DNA of 64,000 nucleotides from Flammeovirga yaeyamensis (GTDB lineage Bacteria; Bacteroidota; Bacteroidia; Cytophagales; Flammeovirgaceae). Location: positions 4,201,501 through 4,265,500 of the forward strand of contig NZ_CP076132.1 of the NCBI RefSeq assembly GCF_018736045.1, in the 5' to 3' direction. Under the pieces are notes generated by a model. The model saw nothing but the letters and a program-made list of their open reading frames with translations. It made no database searches and was not told the DNA's origin. Position numbers and translations under genes: made by a program. The stretch's first letter is position 1. Every line of letters begins with the position of its first letter. This document shows, in pieces, positions 15,460 through 25,017 of the stretch.

Positions 15460-16524
15460 TTAATAAGGCGATTCAAAATTGAACATATCTTTATACTTTT
15501 CTTGCTGTTTTAAGACATGTTCTATTGATTCTGTGACTATTTCACCCATGTTTTCACACTTAGAAAAACGATTGTTTTTATAATGTAAAGTCAGCTCATC
15601 TCTAAGTGTTTCTACATTTTTATGAGGTGCTATGATATCTTTCCTCATTGTTTTTAATATATCTTTTGCTCTATGACGGAAACCCATAACACGGGTAGCA
15701 ATCATAAATCTTTCTTCTGCTTGATATTGTCTTACCGATTCCCATGAAATCTTACCCATACCCAATTGAATCACCGGGTTATTTTGTCTATAGAACTGAG
15801 GCATGTAGATATTCCTTCTCCCTTCATAACTTTGCTGATCAAAATCTATTGGGCGAATTCTATAGTTGATTTCATCAAAATCTGGCACCATTAATACTAC
15901 CCAGTTGGAAGAGTGCATATCTCCCAATAATTGCACAAAACATCTCTCATTAAACTTAATAAACTCTTTCGCCAAACGTGTTTTATTCTGATGCCCATCT
16001 TCTAGATAATTATTAATAAACATATCACCTGGAATACCCGGAATATGCTCTTCAATAAGCGTTTGTTCAGTCACTAAGTAACTCACCTTATTGGGCGATA
16101 ATATATCCTCTAACTCTAAACCATAAATACGTGAAGCATCGGCCACTTTAATATAGAAATAGTCAAAGTTATCGTTTACACGGTTTACAATTCGAATTCT
16201 AAAAGGCTTTGTATTACCATATGTACACATATCCACCCTCTCCACAAAAAGGTGTTCCATTACAGTAAGGTTACCATCGGCTCTTAAAGACGCATACAAC
16301 TCTTTCAGCGTAGAGTAAATATGCTCCATATCGTCTTGCGGATAATACACAGTTACCCATAAAGTATCCTCCCCTTGTGAATCATATAATGGAACTGCAG
16401 TATTAAAGCGCAAAAGGTCATTATAATCTATGGATATAGGCGATAATCGATCGTACTGATCTAAAAAATATTCTAATGGTTCAGTGACAGGATAAGGTAC
16501 TTTTTTCTTACTGATAATGGCCAT
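15460..16524 (-). CDS. Unknown protein with a kinase-like catalytic loop
   Basis: A 354-residue cytoplasmic protein with no signal or membrane segment, which I cannot name. Near residues 199-208 it has LGDMHSSNWVV and near 222-228 RPIDFDQ. This order and spacing match the G-D-x-H-x-x-N catalytic loop and D-F-D metal motif of aminoglycoside-phosphotransferase/protein-kinase-like enzymes. Upstream, YLVTEQTLIEEHIPGIPG resembles the hinge region. A glycine-rich loop is not obvious in the first 100 residues. It is transcribed alone, converging on gldH. The kinase fold is my inference from the motifs; the substrate is unknown. Confidence 0.7.
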   Translation of the reverse strand: MAIISKKKVPYPVTEPLEYFLDQYDRLSPISIDYNDLLRFNTAVPLYDSQGEDTLWVTVYYPQDDMEHIYSTLKELYASLRADGNLTVMEHLFVERVDMCTYGNTKPFRIRIVNRVNDNFDYFYIKVADASRIYGLELEDILSPNKVSYLVTEQTLIEEHIPGIPGDMFINNYLEDGHQNKTRLAKEFIKFNERCFVQLLGDMHSSNWVVLMVPDFDEINYRIRPIDFDQQSYEGRRNIYMPQFYRQNNPVIQLGMGKISWESVRQYQAEERFMIATRVMGFRHRAKDILKTMRKDIIAPHKNVETLRDELTLHYKNNRFSKCENMGEIVTESIEHVLKQQEKYKDMFNFESPY

Positions 16525-16710
16525 ACGCTACAATTCGGTCTAAGTGATAAGTTTGAGATATTCTGTGTGTTCTATCGAATAGATAATTAAATCTCTGCTT
16601 AAAATTACATATTTTTTGTACCCTATTAAAAAGATATTCATCATTTGATGATAAATAAGAGAAAGATCATCAAACCGTAGAAATATTCATTGAACATATC
16701 TCAATCAAAG

Positions 16711-16741
16711 TTGCACCTCCTTTTTAACTATTGCATCTTTG
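16711..16741 (+). promoter_or_regulatory. Promoter of the RecE-like nuclease gene
   Basis: TTG (16711-16713), a 20-base spacer and CATCTTTG (16734-16741) match the Bacteroidota promoter, with C in the first -7 position as at several other sites in this window. The leader would be about 28 bases. Confidence 0.5.
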
Positions 16742-16775
16742 TGTTTTATTGTTCAAATACATTTAATAAAATAAG

Positions 16776-17459
16776 ATGAGTAAAGTTAATTTTGATATTG
16801 TTGAAATGGAGGAAACGGATTACAGAAACCACCCTGCCCTTGCCAATACAGATATTCGAAATGCTCAACTTATTTTATTAGGAAAACAACCTCACACTCC
16901 CAAAAAAGCGCTAAGAGAAGGAACTTACCTTCATTCAGCAATTTTAGAACCTGAAGAATGGGTAAGAATTCAAAGAAAACTACCCGCAAAACAAGCCAAT
17001 CGAATCAATAGAATCGCTCAAACAGCTAGAAACTATCCGTTAATGCAAGAAATGCTTTCTCACTCAAATGCTCAGGTAGAAAAGTGTATTTTCTGGAAAG
17101 ATCCCGTTACAGGTTTAGAGTGTAAAGCTAAACCCGATCTATTTATTGAGGGAGAAGTCGTAATGGACCTAAAAACTACTTCTAGAACTATTAAAGGAGC
17201 CTTCGAAAATCAAGTATTAAGAAATGATTTCGATCGTCAGATTTCTTTTTATAATATTCCTATTCAAGCTCCAATAGCTAGAGTAATTGGTGTAAGTAAA
17301 ATATCTAAAGGAAAATTGTTTCGTTTAGACTGGGAAAGAGAAGATGAATATCTAAAAAATGGACGTCAAAAAGCAGACATTCTTTTAAAAAAATTAGCGG
17401 ATGATACTGAATTGATCGAAAAAGTTATTCAGCTAAGAAAGTTTAAAAACCAAAAATAG
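16776..17459 (+). CDS. PD-(D/E)XK nuclease-like protein, RecE/exonuclease VIII type
   Basis: A 227-residue protein of the putative exodeoxyribonuclease 8 (PDDEXK-like) family. GTYLHSAILEP (49-59) is the family's N-terminal helix with H53, KAKPDLF holds D121, VMDLKTT gives D131-x-K133, and DRQISFYN matches the Q-x-x-x-Y helix. These are the expected metal and catalytic residues of a lambda-exonuclease/RecB-type 5'-3' exonuclease. Such proteins usually come from phages and sit beside a RecT annealase, but no phage gene or recombinase flanks this one. Its base composition does not look different from its neighbours by eye. Confidence 0.78.
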   Translation: MSKVNFDIVEMEETDYRNHPALANTDIRNAQLILLGKQPHTPKKALREGTYLHSAILEPEEWVRIQRKLPAKQANRINRIAQTARNYPLMQEMLSHSNAQVEKCIFWKDPVTGLECKAKPDLFIEGEVVMDLKTTSRTIKGAFENQVLRNDFDRQISFYNIPIQAPIARVIGVSKISKGKLFRLDWEREDEYLKNGRQKADILLKKLADDTELIEKVIQLRKFKNQK

Positions 17460-17514
17460 GTTACTTCATCAATCTATAGACTTCTTCTATTTTTAAGAAC
17501 AACATAAATTATAG

Positions 17515-17522
17515 TATATTTG
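17515..17522 (+). promoter_or_regulatory. Putative -7 box of the subtilase gene
   Basis: TATATTTG matches TAnnTTTG exactly. No good -33 TTTG is seen at the right distance. The leader would be about 100 bases. Confidence 0.4.
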
Positions 17523-17628
17523 TGAAGCTATCAATTGGTTAATGGATTGATAGACGCTACTTTATACATATATTTTTTCAATAACACCCAGTTGTAAAAC
17601 TGCTTATCACTATCTATACAACCCATTT

Positions 17629-20600
17629 ATGAAATTATTGAGATTTCTACATATCTTTTTATTTTTTATAGGAGTCACATTGTTTCCTACGATTCTATCT
17701 GCACAAGATTCTGAAGATAATCTAAATACAGTCCTTTATGTAAAGCTTAAAAGCGATCAAAATGAAGTTTTAGGTCCCTGGTCTCGATCTTATTTATCGG
17801 ATAAAGATGAGCCCGCCAAAATGCTTAAACCTAAGTTTTACATGCACCTTATTCAAAGAAGAGTAAGAAACCTTTCTACAGAACGTTTTTTCCCAAGACC
17901 CTATCCTGATATTTTAGAAATTGAATTACAGCCAGGAAGCAGTGTAGAAAACGCAATAAAAAAATTAAAAGAACATCCACTAGTAGAATATGTAGAAATA
18001 GAAGAATATGTAAACGATTTATATACTCCTAATGATACTAGAAGTGGTGAACAGTTTTCTATACCATTACATAATCTCACAGAAGCGTGGGATATTAGTA
18101 GAGGTGATGAAAATGTAGTCATTGGTATTCATGACTCCGGTTTTAATACTTCTCATGAGGACCTCATGGGCAATCTTTATGTAAATGAAGCAGAAGCAAA
18201 TGGTTTTGATGGAGTTGATGATGATAATAATGGCTATATAGATGATATACATGGATGGAACTTTAAAAGAAACTCCAATGATTTATCTGGTACAGCACAT
18301 GGTATTTATGTATCTGGAAGTGCATCTGCTACTGGCGATAATAATCTAGGTGTTATTGGTAGTGGTTTTAACTGTACGTATTTACCCGTCGTTAGAAGCC
18401 GCCTAAGTAGTCTAGTATACACTTGTGAGCAAAACAATGTCAAGATTGTCAATATGTCTTGGGGTAGTAGAGGTAGTAATCAAATTTCTTATCAAGAAGT
18501 GATTAATTATTATTCTGAAACACCTGAATATGACATTCTCTTTATTGCTGCTGCAGGTAATGACCCTCATGGTAATGTCCCTTCTGATTATTACCCTGCT
18601 TCTTATGAAAATGTTTTATCAGTAACAGGTGTCAATCAAAATAGAGAAAATACAGGTAGAACTAGAGGGTATTTAATCGATGTAGCAGCTGCTGATGGGT
18701 CTTTATCAACACATAATTCTGGCTATGCCAATCAATTTGGAACATCTTACGCCTCTCCTACGGTTGCAGGTATTGCAGGATTGATTCGTTCAGAGTTTCC
18801 TGATCTAAAGGCTTATCAAGTGGCTGAGTTAATTCGATATACCTCAGATACTACTTTTTACGATGTTGCTGCGAATAATGGTCTAAAATATTTACAAGGT
18901 TATGGAGTTGTTGATGCTCATCGAGCTTTAACCGGAAAGGATAATATACACGTAGCTCGAGCAAGTAATATTCGTTACAACAAATTGAACTCTAGTGATA
19001 TCTTTTTAGCTGCTGGAGACTCCATGGAAATCAACATGGATATTCAAAATATATTCAATGGGAATAGCAACCTCAAAGTAAAACTCACTCCATACGACCC
19101 AAATATTACTGCAGTTTCTAATGAAGTTACAATTGGCCAAATATTAGAATCCCAAATAACCAACAACCCTAATCCTTTTGTATTTAAGTTAGGACTCTTA
19201 ACCAATCTTCATGAAAATCATTATTTCAAAATAGAATTTTATGATGAAGCTAATAACTATTACGATTGGCAAAATATAGAAATCAACCTCACGTTACAGC
19301 AATACATCAGTCTCAATAATATCAACGGTTATTTTAGACCTGACGGTACTTTAGGTACTGCTCATGGATTAAACTTTGGTTCTCATCCAATGACTAAATC
19401 TACAGGTCTTATGTTAGTAGCTAACAACAAAGTAGTTGATGTCGCTTATACTGATAGTGATAACAATATTCGATCTGCTGATTTTAGAGGAACTAATACC
19501 ATACAACAAGTAACAACATCGTCTACAGATCCTGTTTATCCTTATTCTGAATATCTATTTCAATATGACGATGGTAATGCGACTGATCCTATTGGATTAA
19601 ATATCACTCAAAGATTATTTGGCAAATTCGAAACCAACCGTGATAGAGCCATTTTTACCGAGTATCAAATTACCAATAATGGTACTGGGGATTTAGACTC
19701 TTTAGCAATCGGGCTATTTACAGACTGGAATTTTAGTTATCAAGGTAATGATCTACCTTTCCAGGAAGACAGTTCCAGATGTTATTATGATCCGGTAACG
19801 CAAACAGTTTACGCCTTTCATTCTAATAATTTCTTGAATGGTGCCATTCGATTATTAAATAGAAATGAGACTGTCCATCTTCAAAATATGGATATTATGC
19901 GTCCTATCAACTCTGAAATCGATATTAGTAATGATTATACAGACGCAGAAAAAATAACCACTCTATCCAACGGCATTGGTACCGAAGTACTTGGATACAG
20001 TACTATTGGAGGGACAAATATTGCCACCGCTCTAGGAACAGCATTAGCAGATGTGAAACTAAATGAAACTGTACATGTAGGATTTTTATTTGTTGTTGGA
20101 GAAAGTATTGATGTAATAAGAACACAATTAGATTCCGCACAAAAAGCATCTGAATATTGGCTAAAAGGACCTTCACCTTCAATTGCTCATCAAGTAGCGA
20201 ATGAAGGTGAAATGGTGAACATTAGAACGACAACATTCGATTCTTTAGCTTTATACAAATTGGAAGGCAATACTAAAGTGTTAAAAGGTAGAGGCCGACT
20301 TTTCCAAGTACTTATTGATAGTATCGATTATTATTATGTACAATCACAGGGACGTTTTGTATATGATGGTGACTTAGTTCAACTAACTGGAGATGCTATC
20401 CCTTATCTTTCTGCAACTACTCCAATGAATGTTTGTAGAAATACCAAAGTAATTGTCTCCCCTAATGGTTGTAGTACATTTAATTTCTACGATAACCCAC
20501 TTATGATCTCGCCGGTATATACAGGTTCATCTCTTATTCTCGAAGATTTAGAAAGAGACACCACTTTCTATGTAACTTGTGCAGTCAATAACAGTATAGA

Positions 20601-21162
20601 TAATTCATTACGTATAGATGTACTTGTTAAAAATAGTATTAATAACTTCCTATTATCAGAGAATTCCTCTTATGTTGGAGGTGCTGTTACTGCCACTTTA
20701 GCACAAACAGACGATGCCGTTTCTTGGCAGTGGTATCATAATGGAGAGTTACTAAATGCCAACGATCAAGCAAGTGTAGACATCAACTTTAGTAGACAGG
20801 GTACTCATGAAATCCGACTCTCTGCTACCAACGAAGCAGGGTGTACTTATTTTGTTACAAAAGAAATTGAAGTTTTTCTTGACAACCCTAATTCTTCAGT
20901 GGTCTCTTTATTGGAGAATAGTATTTTATATCCAAATCCAATTAAAAACGGTTGGGTGAATATTACTGTTCCATCAAGTATTGGTCAAATTACCTTTGAT
21001 CTACTTCAAGTTGATGGTTCACTTATTCAGGCCCATGTACCTTATGTGATGGATGGAAGTAAATATACTGTTTATCTTCCTCAGCATCTATCTTCAAAAA
21101 CCTATCTACTCAGAGGGCAAGCAAATGGAGGCAGTTACACCTGGAAGATCTCCATTGATTAA
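17629..21162 (+). CDS. Secreted S8 subtilisin-like protease with T9SS sorting domain
   Basis: A 1177-residue exoprotease. A signal peptide (1-25, ending SAQ) is followed by an inhibitor-like prodomain (about 30-130) and the S8 catalytic domain (about 145-435). Its triad is D169 (IHDSG), H224 (GTAHG) and S373 (GTSYASP), with the oxyanion Asn in AAAGND near residue 310. About 650 residues of beta-rich repeats follow, including an Ig/PKD-like segment (about 1015-1080). The protein ends in a type A T9SS domain that starts with ILYPNPIKNG, so export across the outer membrane is expected. It is a single gene; the Kdo cluster begins 90 bases later with its own promoter. Confidence 0.93.
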   Translation: MKLLRFLHIFLFFIGVTLFPTILSAQDSEDNLNTVLYVKLKSDQNEVLGPWSRSYLSDKDEPAKMLKPKFYMHLIQRRVRNLSTERFFPRPYPDILEIELQPGSSVENAIKKLKEHPLVEYVEIEEYVNDLYTPNDTRSGEQFSIPLHNLTEAWDISRGDENVVIGIHDSGFNTSHEDLMGNLYVNEAEANGFDGVDDDNNGYIDDIHGWNFKRNSNDLSGTAHGIYVSGSASATGDNNLGVIGSGFNCTYLPVVRSRLSSLVYTCEQNNVKIVNMSWGSRGSNQISYQEVINYYSETPEYDILFIAAAGNDPHGNVPSDYYPASYENVLSVTGVNQNRENTGRTRGYLIDVAAADGSLSTHNSGYANQFGTSYASPTVAGIAGLIRSEFPDLKAYQVAELIRYTSDTTFYDVAANNGLKYLQGYGVVDAHRALTGKDNIHVARASNIRYNKLNSSDIFLAAGDSMEINMDIQNIFNGNSNLKVKLTPYDPNITAVSNEVTIGQILESQITNNPNPFVFKLGLLTNLHENHYFKIEFYDEANNYYDWQNIEINLTLQQYISLNNINGYFRPDGTLGTAHGLNFGSHPMTKSTGLMLVANNKVVDVAYTDSDNNIRSADFRGTNTIQQVTTSSTDPVYPYSEYLFQYDDGNATDPIGLNITQRLFGKFETNRDRAIFTEYQITNNGTGDLDSLAIGLFTDWNFSYQGNDLPFQEDSSRCYYDPVTQTVYAFHSNNFLNGAIRLLNRNETVHLQNMDIMRPINSEIDISNDYTDAEKITTLSNGIGTEVLGYSTIGGTNIATALGTALADVKLNETVHVGFLFVVGESIDVIRTQLDSAQKASEYWLKGPSPSIAHQVANEGEMVNIRTTTFDSLALYKLEGNTKVLKGRGRLFQVLIDSIDYYYVQSQGRFVYDGDLVQLTGDAIPYLSATTPMNVCRNTKVIVSPNGCSTFNFYDNPLMISPVYTGSSLILEDLERDTTFYVTCAVNNSIDNSLRIDVLVKNSINNFLLSENSSYVGGAVTATLAQTDDAVSWQWYHNGELLNANDQASVDINFSRQGTHEIRLSATNEAGCTYFVTKEIEVFLDNPNSSVVSLLENSILYPNPIKNGWVNITVPSSIGQITFDLLQVDGSLIQAHVPYVMDGSKYTVYLPQHLSSKTYLLRGQANGGSYTWKISID

Positions 21163-21212
21163 AATAGTGTTATTATTTACAACCTAAATGATATCACTTA
21201 TTGCAAAAGTGC

Positions 21213-21220
21213 TACCTTTG
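21213..21220 (+). promoter_or_regulatory. -7 box of the Kdo gene cluster
   Basis: TACCTTTG matches TAnnTTTG. It lies 32 bases before kdsB and would start transcription near 21225. A clear -33 element is missing. Confidence 0.45.
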
Positions 21221-21252
21221 TAGCCTAATAGAATAAGAACCAAATATTTAGT

Positions 21253-22008
21253 ATGCGTAAGTTTTTAGGACTTATTCCTGCACGTTACGGTTCATCGCGT
21301 TTAGAGGGAAAACCTCTAGCAGATATTTGCGGTAAACCGATGATTCAACACGTGTATGAACGAGCTAAAGTCGCGATTGAAGATGTGTATGTAGCCACTG
21401 ATGATCACAGAATCGTTGATGCTGTAGAGTCTTTTGGCGGTAAAGTGATTATGACTTCGGCAAATCACGAAAATGGAACATCAAGATGTCTTGAAGCGCT
21501 TGAACTAGTGAACAAACAAACTTCTGCGGGATTCAACGCCGTAGTCAATATCCAAGGTGATGAACCACTATTGGAACCTTCTACTTTAACAGAATTAGTC
21601 AATAGTTTTGATGATGAAACCAACTTTGCCACTTTGGTAACTCCTGTGGTACATCAGCAAGATTTAGAAAACGATAGTGAAGTATTTGTGACTTTCGATC
21701 ACAATAAAAATGCACTTTATTTTAGTAGAGCAGTCATTCCTACGGTTAGAGGGAAAAAACGTAGTGAGTGGATGCAACATACTACTTTTTACAAGCACTT
21801 AGGATTATATGCCTATACCGATGAAGCCCTAAAACTGTTCTCTACTTTAGCTCCAACAACATTGGAAAAATTAGAGAGTTTAGAACAACTTCGTTGGGTA
21901 GAACATGGATACCAAATTAAGGTCGGAATTACAGAACACGACAGTATTCCTGTGGATACAAAAGAAGATTTGGAACGAGTGAGGAATATTATGCAAGAGT
22001 TAGTATAA
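21253..22008 (+). CDS. kdsB: 3-deoxy-manno-octulosonate cytidylyltransferase
   Basis: KdsB activates Kdo with CTP to CMP-Kdo, the donor for WaaA (1516-2772). The 251-residue length is standard. LIPARYGSSRLEGKPLADI (residues 7-25) is the nucleotide-binding signature, and NIQGDEPLLEP and YFSRAVIP are conserved substrate-site motifs. It leads a same-strand run kdsB-kdsA-transaldolase/CBS-kdsC-like that contains Kdo-8-phosphate synthesis through activation. Confidence 0.97.
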   Translation: MRKFLGLIPARYGSSRLEGKPLADICGKPMIQHVYERAKVAIEDVYVATDDHRIVDAVESFGGKVIMTSANHENGTSRCLEALELVNKQTSAGFNAVVNIQGDEPLLEPSTLTELVNSFDDETNFATLVTPVVHQQDLENDSEVFVTFDHNKNALYFSRAVIPTVRGKKRSEWMQHTTFYKHLGLYAYTDEALKLFSTLAPTTLEKLESLEQLRWVEHGYQIKVGITEHDSIPVDTKEDLERVRNIMQELV

Positions 22009-22127
22009 AATTTACAAATACCTAACGTTAATCATTGGTCGTTAATTCAAAAAAATTTTAAATTGCGGCTTATTGGAATACACCTCTTTTTTTTGGGTAT
22101 TCCACTATAAATAGCAATCGAATACAA

Positions 22128-22973
22128 ATGAGTAAAAACATAGTAAAAGTTGGCGATATCAATTGTGGAGCCGACGAATTATTTCTGATCTCTGGACCTT
22201 GTGTTATCGAGGACGAGAGCATCATGTTAAAAACTGCTGAAAAGTTAAAAGAAGTAACGGAACGCCTAAACATTCCTATGATCTACAAGGCGTCTTTCCA
22301 AAAAGATAACCGTTCTTCTGTAGATTTCTACAGAGGTCCAGGTATTGAGGAAGGTCTTCGTATTCTTCAAAAAGTAAAAGACGAATTCGGTTTTTCATTG
22401 GTATCAGATGTTCACTACCCAGATCAGGTAAAACCTGCTGCTGAAGTATTGGATATCATTCAAATCCCTGCTTACTTATGTATGCAAACAGACCTAGTAG
22501 TGTCTGCCGCAGAAACAGGTAAAGTAGTGAATATCAAGCATGGTCAGTTCTTGGCTCCTGAGAACATGATCAAGCCAGCTCAAAAAGTAGAATCTACAGG
22601 TAACAAAAATATCATCTTAACAGAAAGAGGTTTCACTTTCGGTTACAACGATATGGTCGTTGACCCTCGTTCTTTCTACGAAATGAGAAAAACAGATTAC
22701 CCTGTTGTTTTTGATGTAACTCACTCTATCCGTAAATATGGTATTCCTTCTGCGGATCCTAACGGAGGAGCTCGTCAATACTTAGGTACTTTGGCAAGAG
22801 CAGGTGTGGCTGCAGGTGTTGATGGTTTATTTATCGAAACTCACCCATGTCCTTCAGAAGCACTTTGTGATGCCGCTTCTCAATTAGAAGTAACACAATT
22901 AGAGGAATTCTTAAAGCCACTAATTGAAATTCATAATATTGAATTAAGCTATAGAAATAGCCCTAATCATTAA
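22128..22973 (+). CDS. kdsA: 2-dehydro-3-deoxyphosphooctonate aldolase (Kdo-8-phosphate synthase)
   Basis: KdsA condenses phosphoenolpyruvate with arabinose 5-phosphate to Kdo-8-phosphate. It has 281 residues. The motifs ISGPCVIEDE (24-33), YKASFQKDNRSS (phosphate and arabinose-phosphate binding), LTERGFTFGYN and DVTHS are all typical, and the Asn in the N-terminal half suggests the metal-independent class, though I did not verify this. It lies 119 bases after kdsB. Confidence 0.96.
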   Translation: MSKNIVKVGDINCGADELFLISGPCVIEDESIMLKTAEKLKEVTERLNIPMIYKASFQKDNRSSVDFYRGPGIEEGLRILQKVKDEFGFSLVSDVHYPDQVKPAAEVLDIIQIPAYLCMQTDLVVSAAETGKVVNIKHGQFLAPENMIKPAQKVESTGNKNIILTERGFTFGYNDMVVDPRSFYEMRKTDYPVVFDVTHSIRKYGIPSADPNGGARQYLGTLARAGVAAGVDGLFIETHPCPSEALCDAASQLEVTQLEEFLKPLIEIHNIELSYRNSPNH

Positions 22974-23001
22974 GATAAAATAATAGTAAAATACTTATAG
23001 A

Positions 23002-24015
23002 ATGGAATTATATTTAGATTCTGCTGAGATCAACGAGATCAAATCAAGTTTCCAACAGTTACCTTTCATGACTGGATTAACTACGACACCTACTTTCATG
23101 GCGCGTCATGGTATTACAGACATCGATGGAACTATTGTAGAACTTTCTAAAATTGTACCTGTACTTCAAATCGAAGCTTTAGGTGATACAGCTGAGGAAA
23201 TTGTTGCAGAAGCAAAAAGACAAGAAGCTTTAGGTCTTGACCGCGACAAAACAGTTTACAAAATTCCAGTATCAATGGAAGGTTTGAAAGCTTGTTCTAT
23301 GTTGGTTAAAGAAGGCTTTAAAGTAAATATTCACTTAGTATATACTTTACAACAAGCATATATGGCTATGCAAGCTGGTGCAACTTACGTTTGTCCACTT
23401 GTAGGTCGTCTTCAAGATCAAGGTCATGATGCTCTTGGTTTAGTAGAGCAATGTGTTGAAGCTGTAAACTACTACGGTTACAATACTAAAATCATGTTCT
23501 CATCAGTTCGTACAATCCAACACATCCGTGATGCTGTAGAACTTGGTGTTCACACGATTACTGTACCTTGGAAAATCATGAAGCAGTTAACTGATAACCA
23601 CTTCACGAAAATCGGTACTGATCAGTTCATCAACGATACTCGTTTAATGACTGAACGCGTAGGTGATGCGATTTCTGAAACAAACCCTACAGTAACAGCT
23701 GAAACTACTGTTGCTGATTGTTTAGTAGCTATGACTACTTACAAAACTGGTGCAGTTACAGTAATTGATGCTGAGAAAAACCCTATCGGAATCTTTACTG
23801 ATGGCGATCTTCGTCGTTTAGTAACTGAGAAAGGTGGTGACGTTTCTGGTATCAAAGTAAACGAATTAGGACTTACTGCTCCTATTTCTATCGATGCTCA
23901 CGAATTGTTATTCGCTGCTCATAACTTGATTAAAGAAAAGCAAGTTGACGAACTAGTAGTTACTTTAGACGGTAAAGCTATTGGTATGTTAGACGTTCAA
24001 GATATCGTAAAATAA
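23002..24015 (+). CDS. Transaldolase-family protein fused to two CBS domains
   Basis: A 337-residue fusion. Residues 1-215 resemble the small transaldolase/fructose-6-phosphate aldolase family: D6 (MELYLD) and the Schiff-base Lys K87 (YKIPVSMEGLK) are in place. The usual TTNP motif reads TTTP (T29 for Asn), and the PYVNR-like segment reads PLVGR, so other active-site positions differ. Residues about 220-337 form two CBS motifs ending VDELVVTLDGKAIGMLDVQD, closely like the C-terminus of KdsD, the arabinose-5-phosphate isomerase that feeds KdsA. It sits between kdsA and the kdsC-like gene, 28 and 11 bases away, so a role in Kdo supply or its control is likely but unproven. No kdsD is in the window. 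Confidence 0.85.
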   Translation: MELYLDSAEINEIKSSFQQLPFMTGLTTTPTFMARHGITDIDGTIVELSKIVPVLQIEALGDTAEEIVAEAKRQEALGLDRDKTVYKIPVSMEGLKACSMLVKEGFKVNIHLVYTLQQAYMAMQAGATYVCPLVGRLQDQGHDALGLVEQCVEAVNYYGYNTKIMFSSVRTIQHIRDAVELGVHTITVPWKIMKQLTDNHFTKIGTDQFINDTRLMTERVGDAISETNPTVTAETTVADCLVAMTTYKTGAVTVIDAEKNPIGIFTDGDLRRLVTEKGGDVSGIKVNELGLTAPISIDAHELLFAAHNLIKEKQVDELVVTLDGKAIGMLDVQDIVK

Positions 24016-24026
24016 TATAATCTCTT

Positions 24027-24731
24027 ATGAGAGAAGAATTATTTGTTGAAGGAGGAGGAGTGTTCGTAGCACCCTCCTCTTCTCTTTTAGAGCAATTGAA
24101 AAATGTAAAAGGCCTAATTTTCGATTGGGATGGCGTTTTTAATAATGGCGTTAAAGGTGGAAATATGCCAAGTCCTTTCTCTGAAGTGGACTCTATGGGT
24201 GTAAATATGCTACGTTTCGGCTATTTTTTGGAACATGGTAAAATCCCTTTTACAGCCGTTGTTACAGGAGAATACAACGAAGCTGCTTTTAAATGGGCAC
24301 AAAGGGAACATTTGGATGCTGTTTGCTATCTAGTAAAAGATAAAGTAAAAGTATTGCCATTGGTAGACGAACTTTCTGGTGTTCAGCCAGAAGAAATTAT
24401 GTTTACTTTTGATGATATTTTGGATATATCTTTAGCAAAAGCAGTAGGTGCTCGATTTATGATTGGCCGTGACGGCAGTCCTCTCTTTACTGAATACTGT
24501 AGAATGAATGGACATTGTGATTATATCACAGGAAATCCAGGCAACAACAATGCAGTGAGAGAAATTTCTGAAGTGGCTTTATGTCTTTTAGATCGATTTG
24601 ATGAAACCATCGATAAAAGAGTCGAATTTGAAGGAGATTATGCCACTTATATCAACCTAAGACAGCAGATAGAAACAAAATATTTTAAAAATGATAAAGG
24701 GGAATTCATTCCTTCTAATCCTTTTGAATAA
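24027..24731 (+). CDS. KdsC-like HAD phosphatase
   Basis: A 234-residue HAD hydrolase without a cap domain. FDWDGVFNNG gives the nucleophile D33 and acid/base D35, TAVVTGE is motif II, the Lys in VKDKVKV is motif III, and FDDILD is the final metal-binding motif. This pattern and the Kdo context fit 3-deoxy-manno-octulosonate-8-phosphate phosphatase (KdsC). Compared with KdsC (about 170-190 residues) it has extra residues at both ends, including a C-terminal segment of about 50. It is the last gene of the Kdo run and is closed by the terminator at 24793. Confidence 0.82.
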   Translation: MREELFVEGGGVFVAPSSSLLEQLKNVKGLIFDWDGVFNNGVKGGNMPSPFSEVDSMGVNMLRFGYFLEHGKIPFTAVVTGEYNEAAFKWAQREHLDAVCYLVKDKVKVLPLVDELSGVQPEEIMFTFDDILDISLAKAVGARFMIGRDGSPLFTEYCRMNGHCDYITGNPGNNNAVREISEVALCLLDRFDETIDKRVEFEGDYATYINLRQQIETKYFKNDKGEFIPSNPFE

Positions 24732-24792
24732 ATTGCTTTTTATTTTTATCAATTAGTGATTTGATCATCTGTAGTTTATATAAGACACTTAG

Positions 24793-24820
24793 AGAGAAGC
24801 CTTTTAGCTTCTCTTTTTTT
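24793..24820 (+). terminator. Terminator of the Kdo cluster
   Basis: AGAGAAGC pairs with GCTTCTCT over loop CTTTTA, followed by a run of T. Confidence 0.85.
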
Positions 24821-25017
24821 ATAACATATTTCAAGAAATACTATCCTTTTTTGTGAATTTCTTAAAATAATTGATGCTTTTGATGAAATTTATCACCATC
24901 TATTTGGGAATAGCGAATGTTAAAAATAAATTTACGGTCCGATTGAGTAGAAAACATTTTATACATACTATGTAACTTCTACTTACTGTTTCAAACAAAC
25001 ACTTAAATAAAGGGCCT

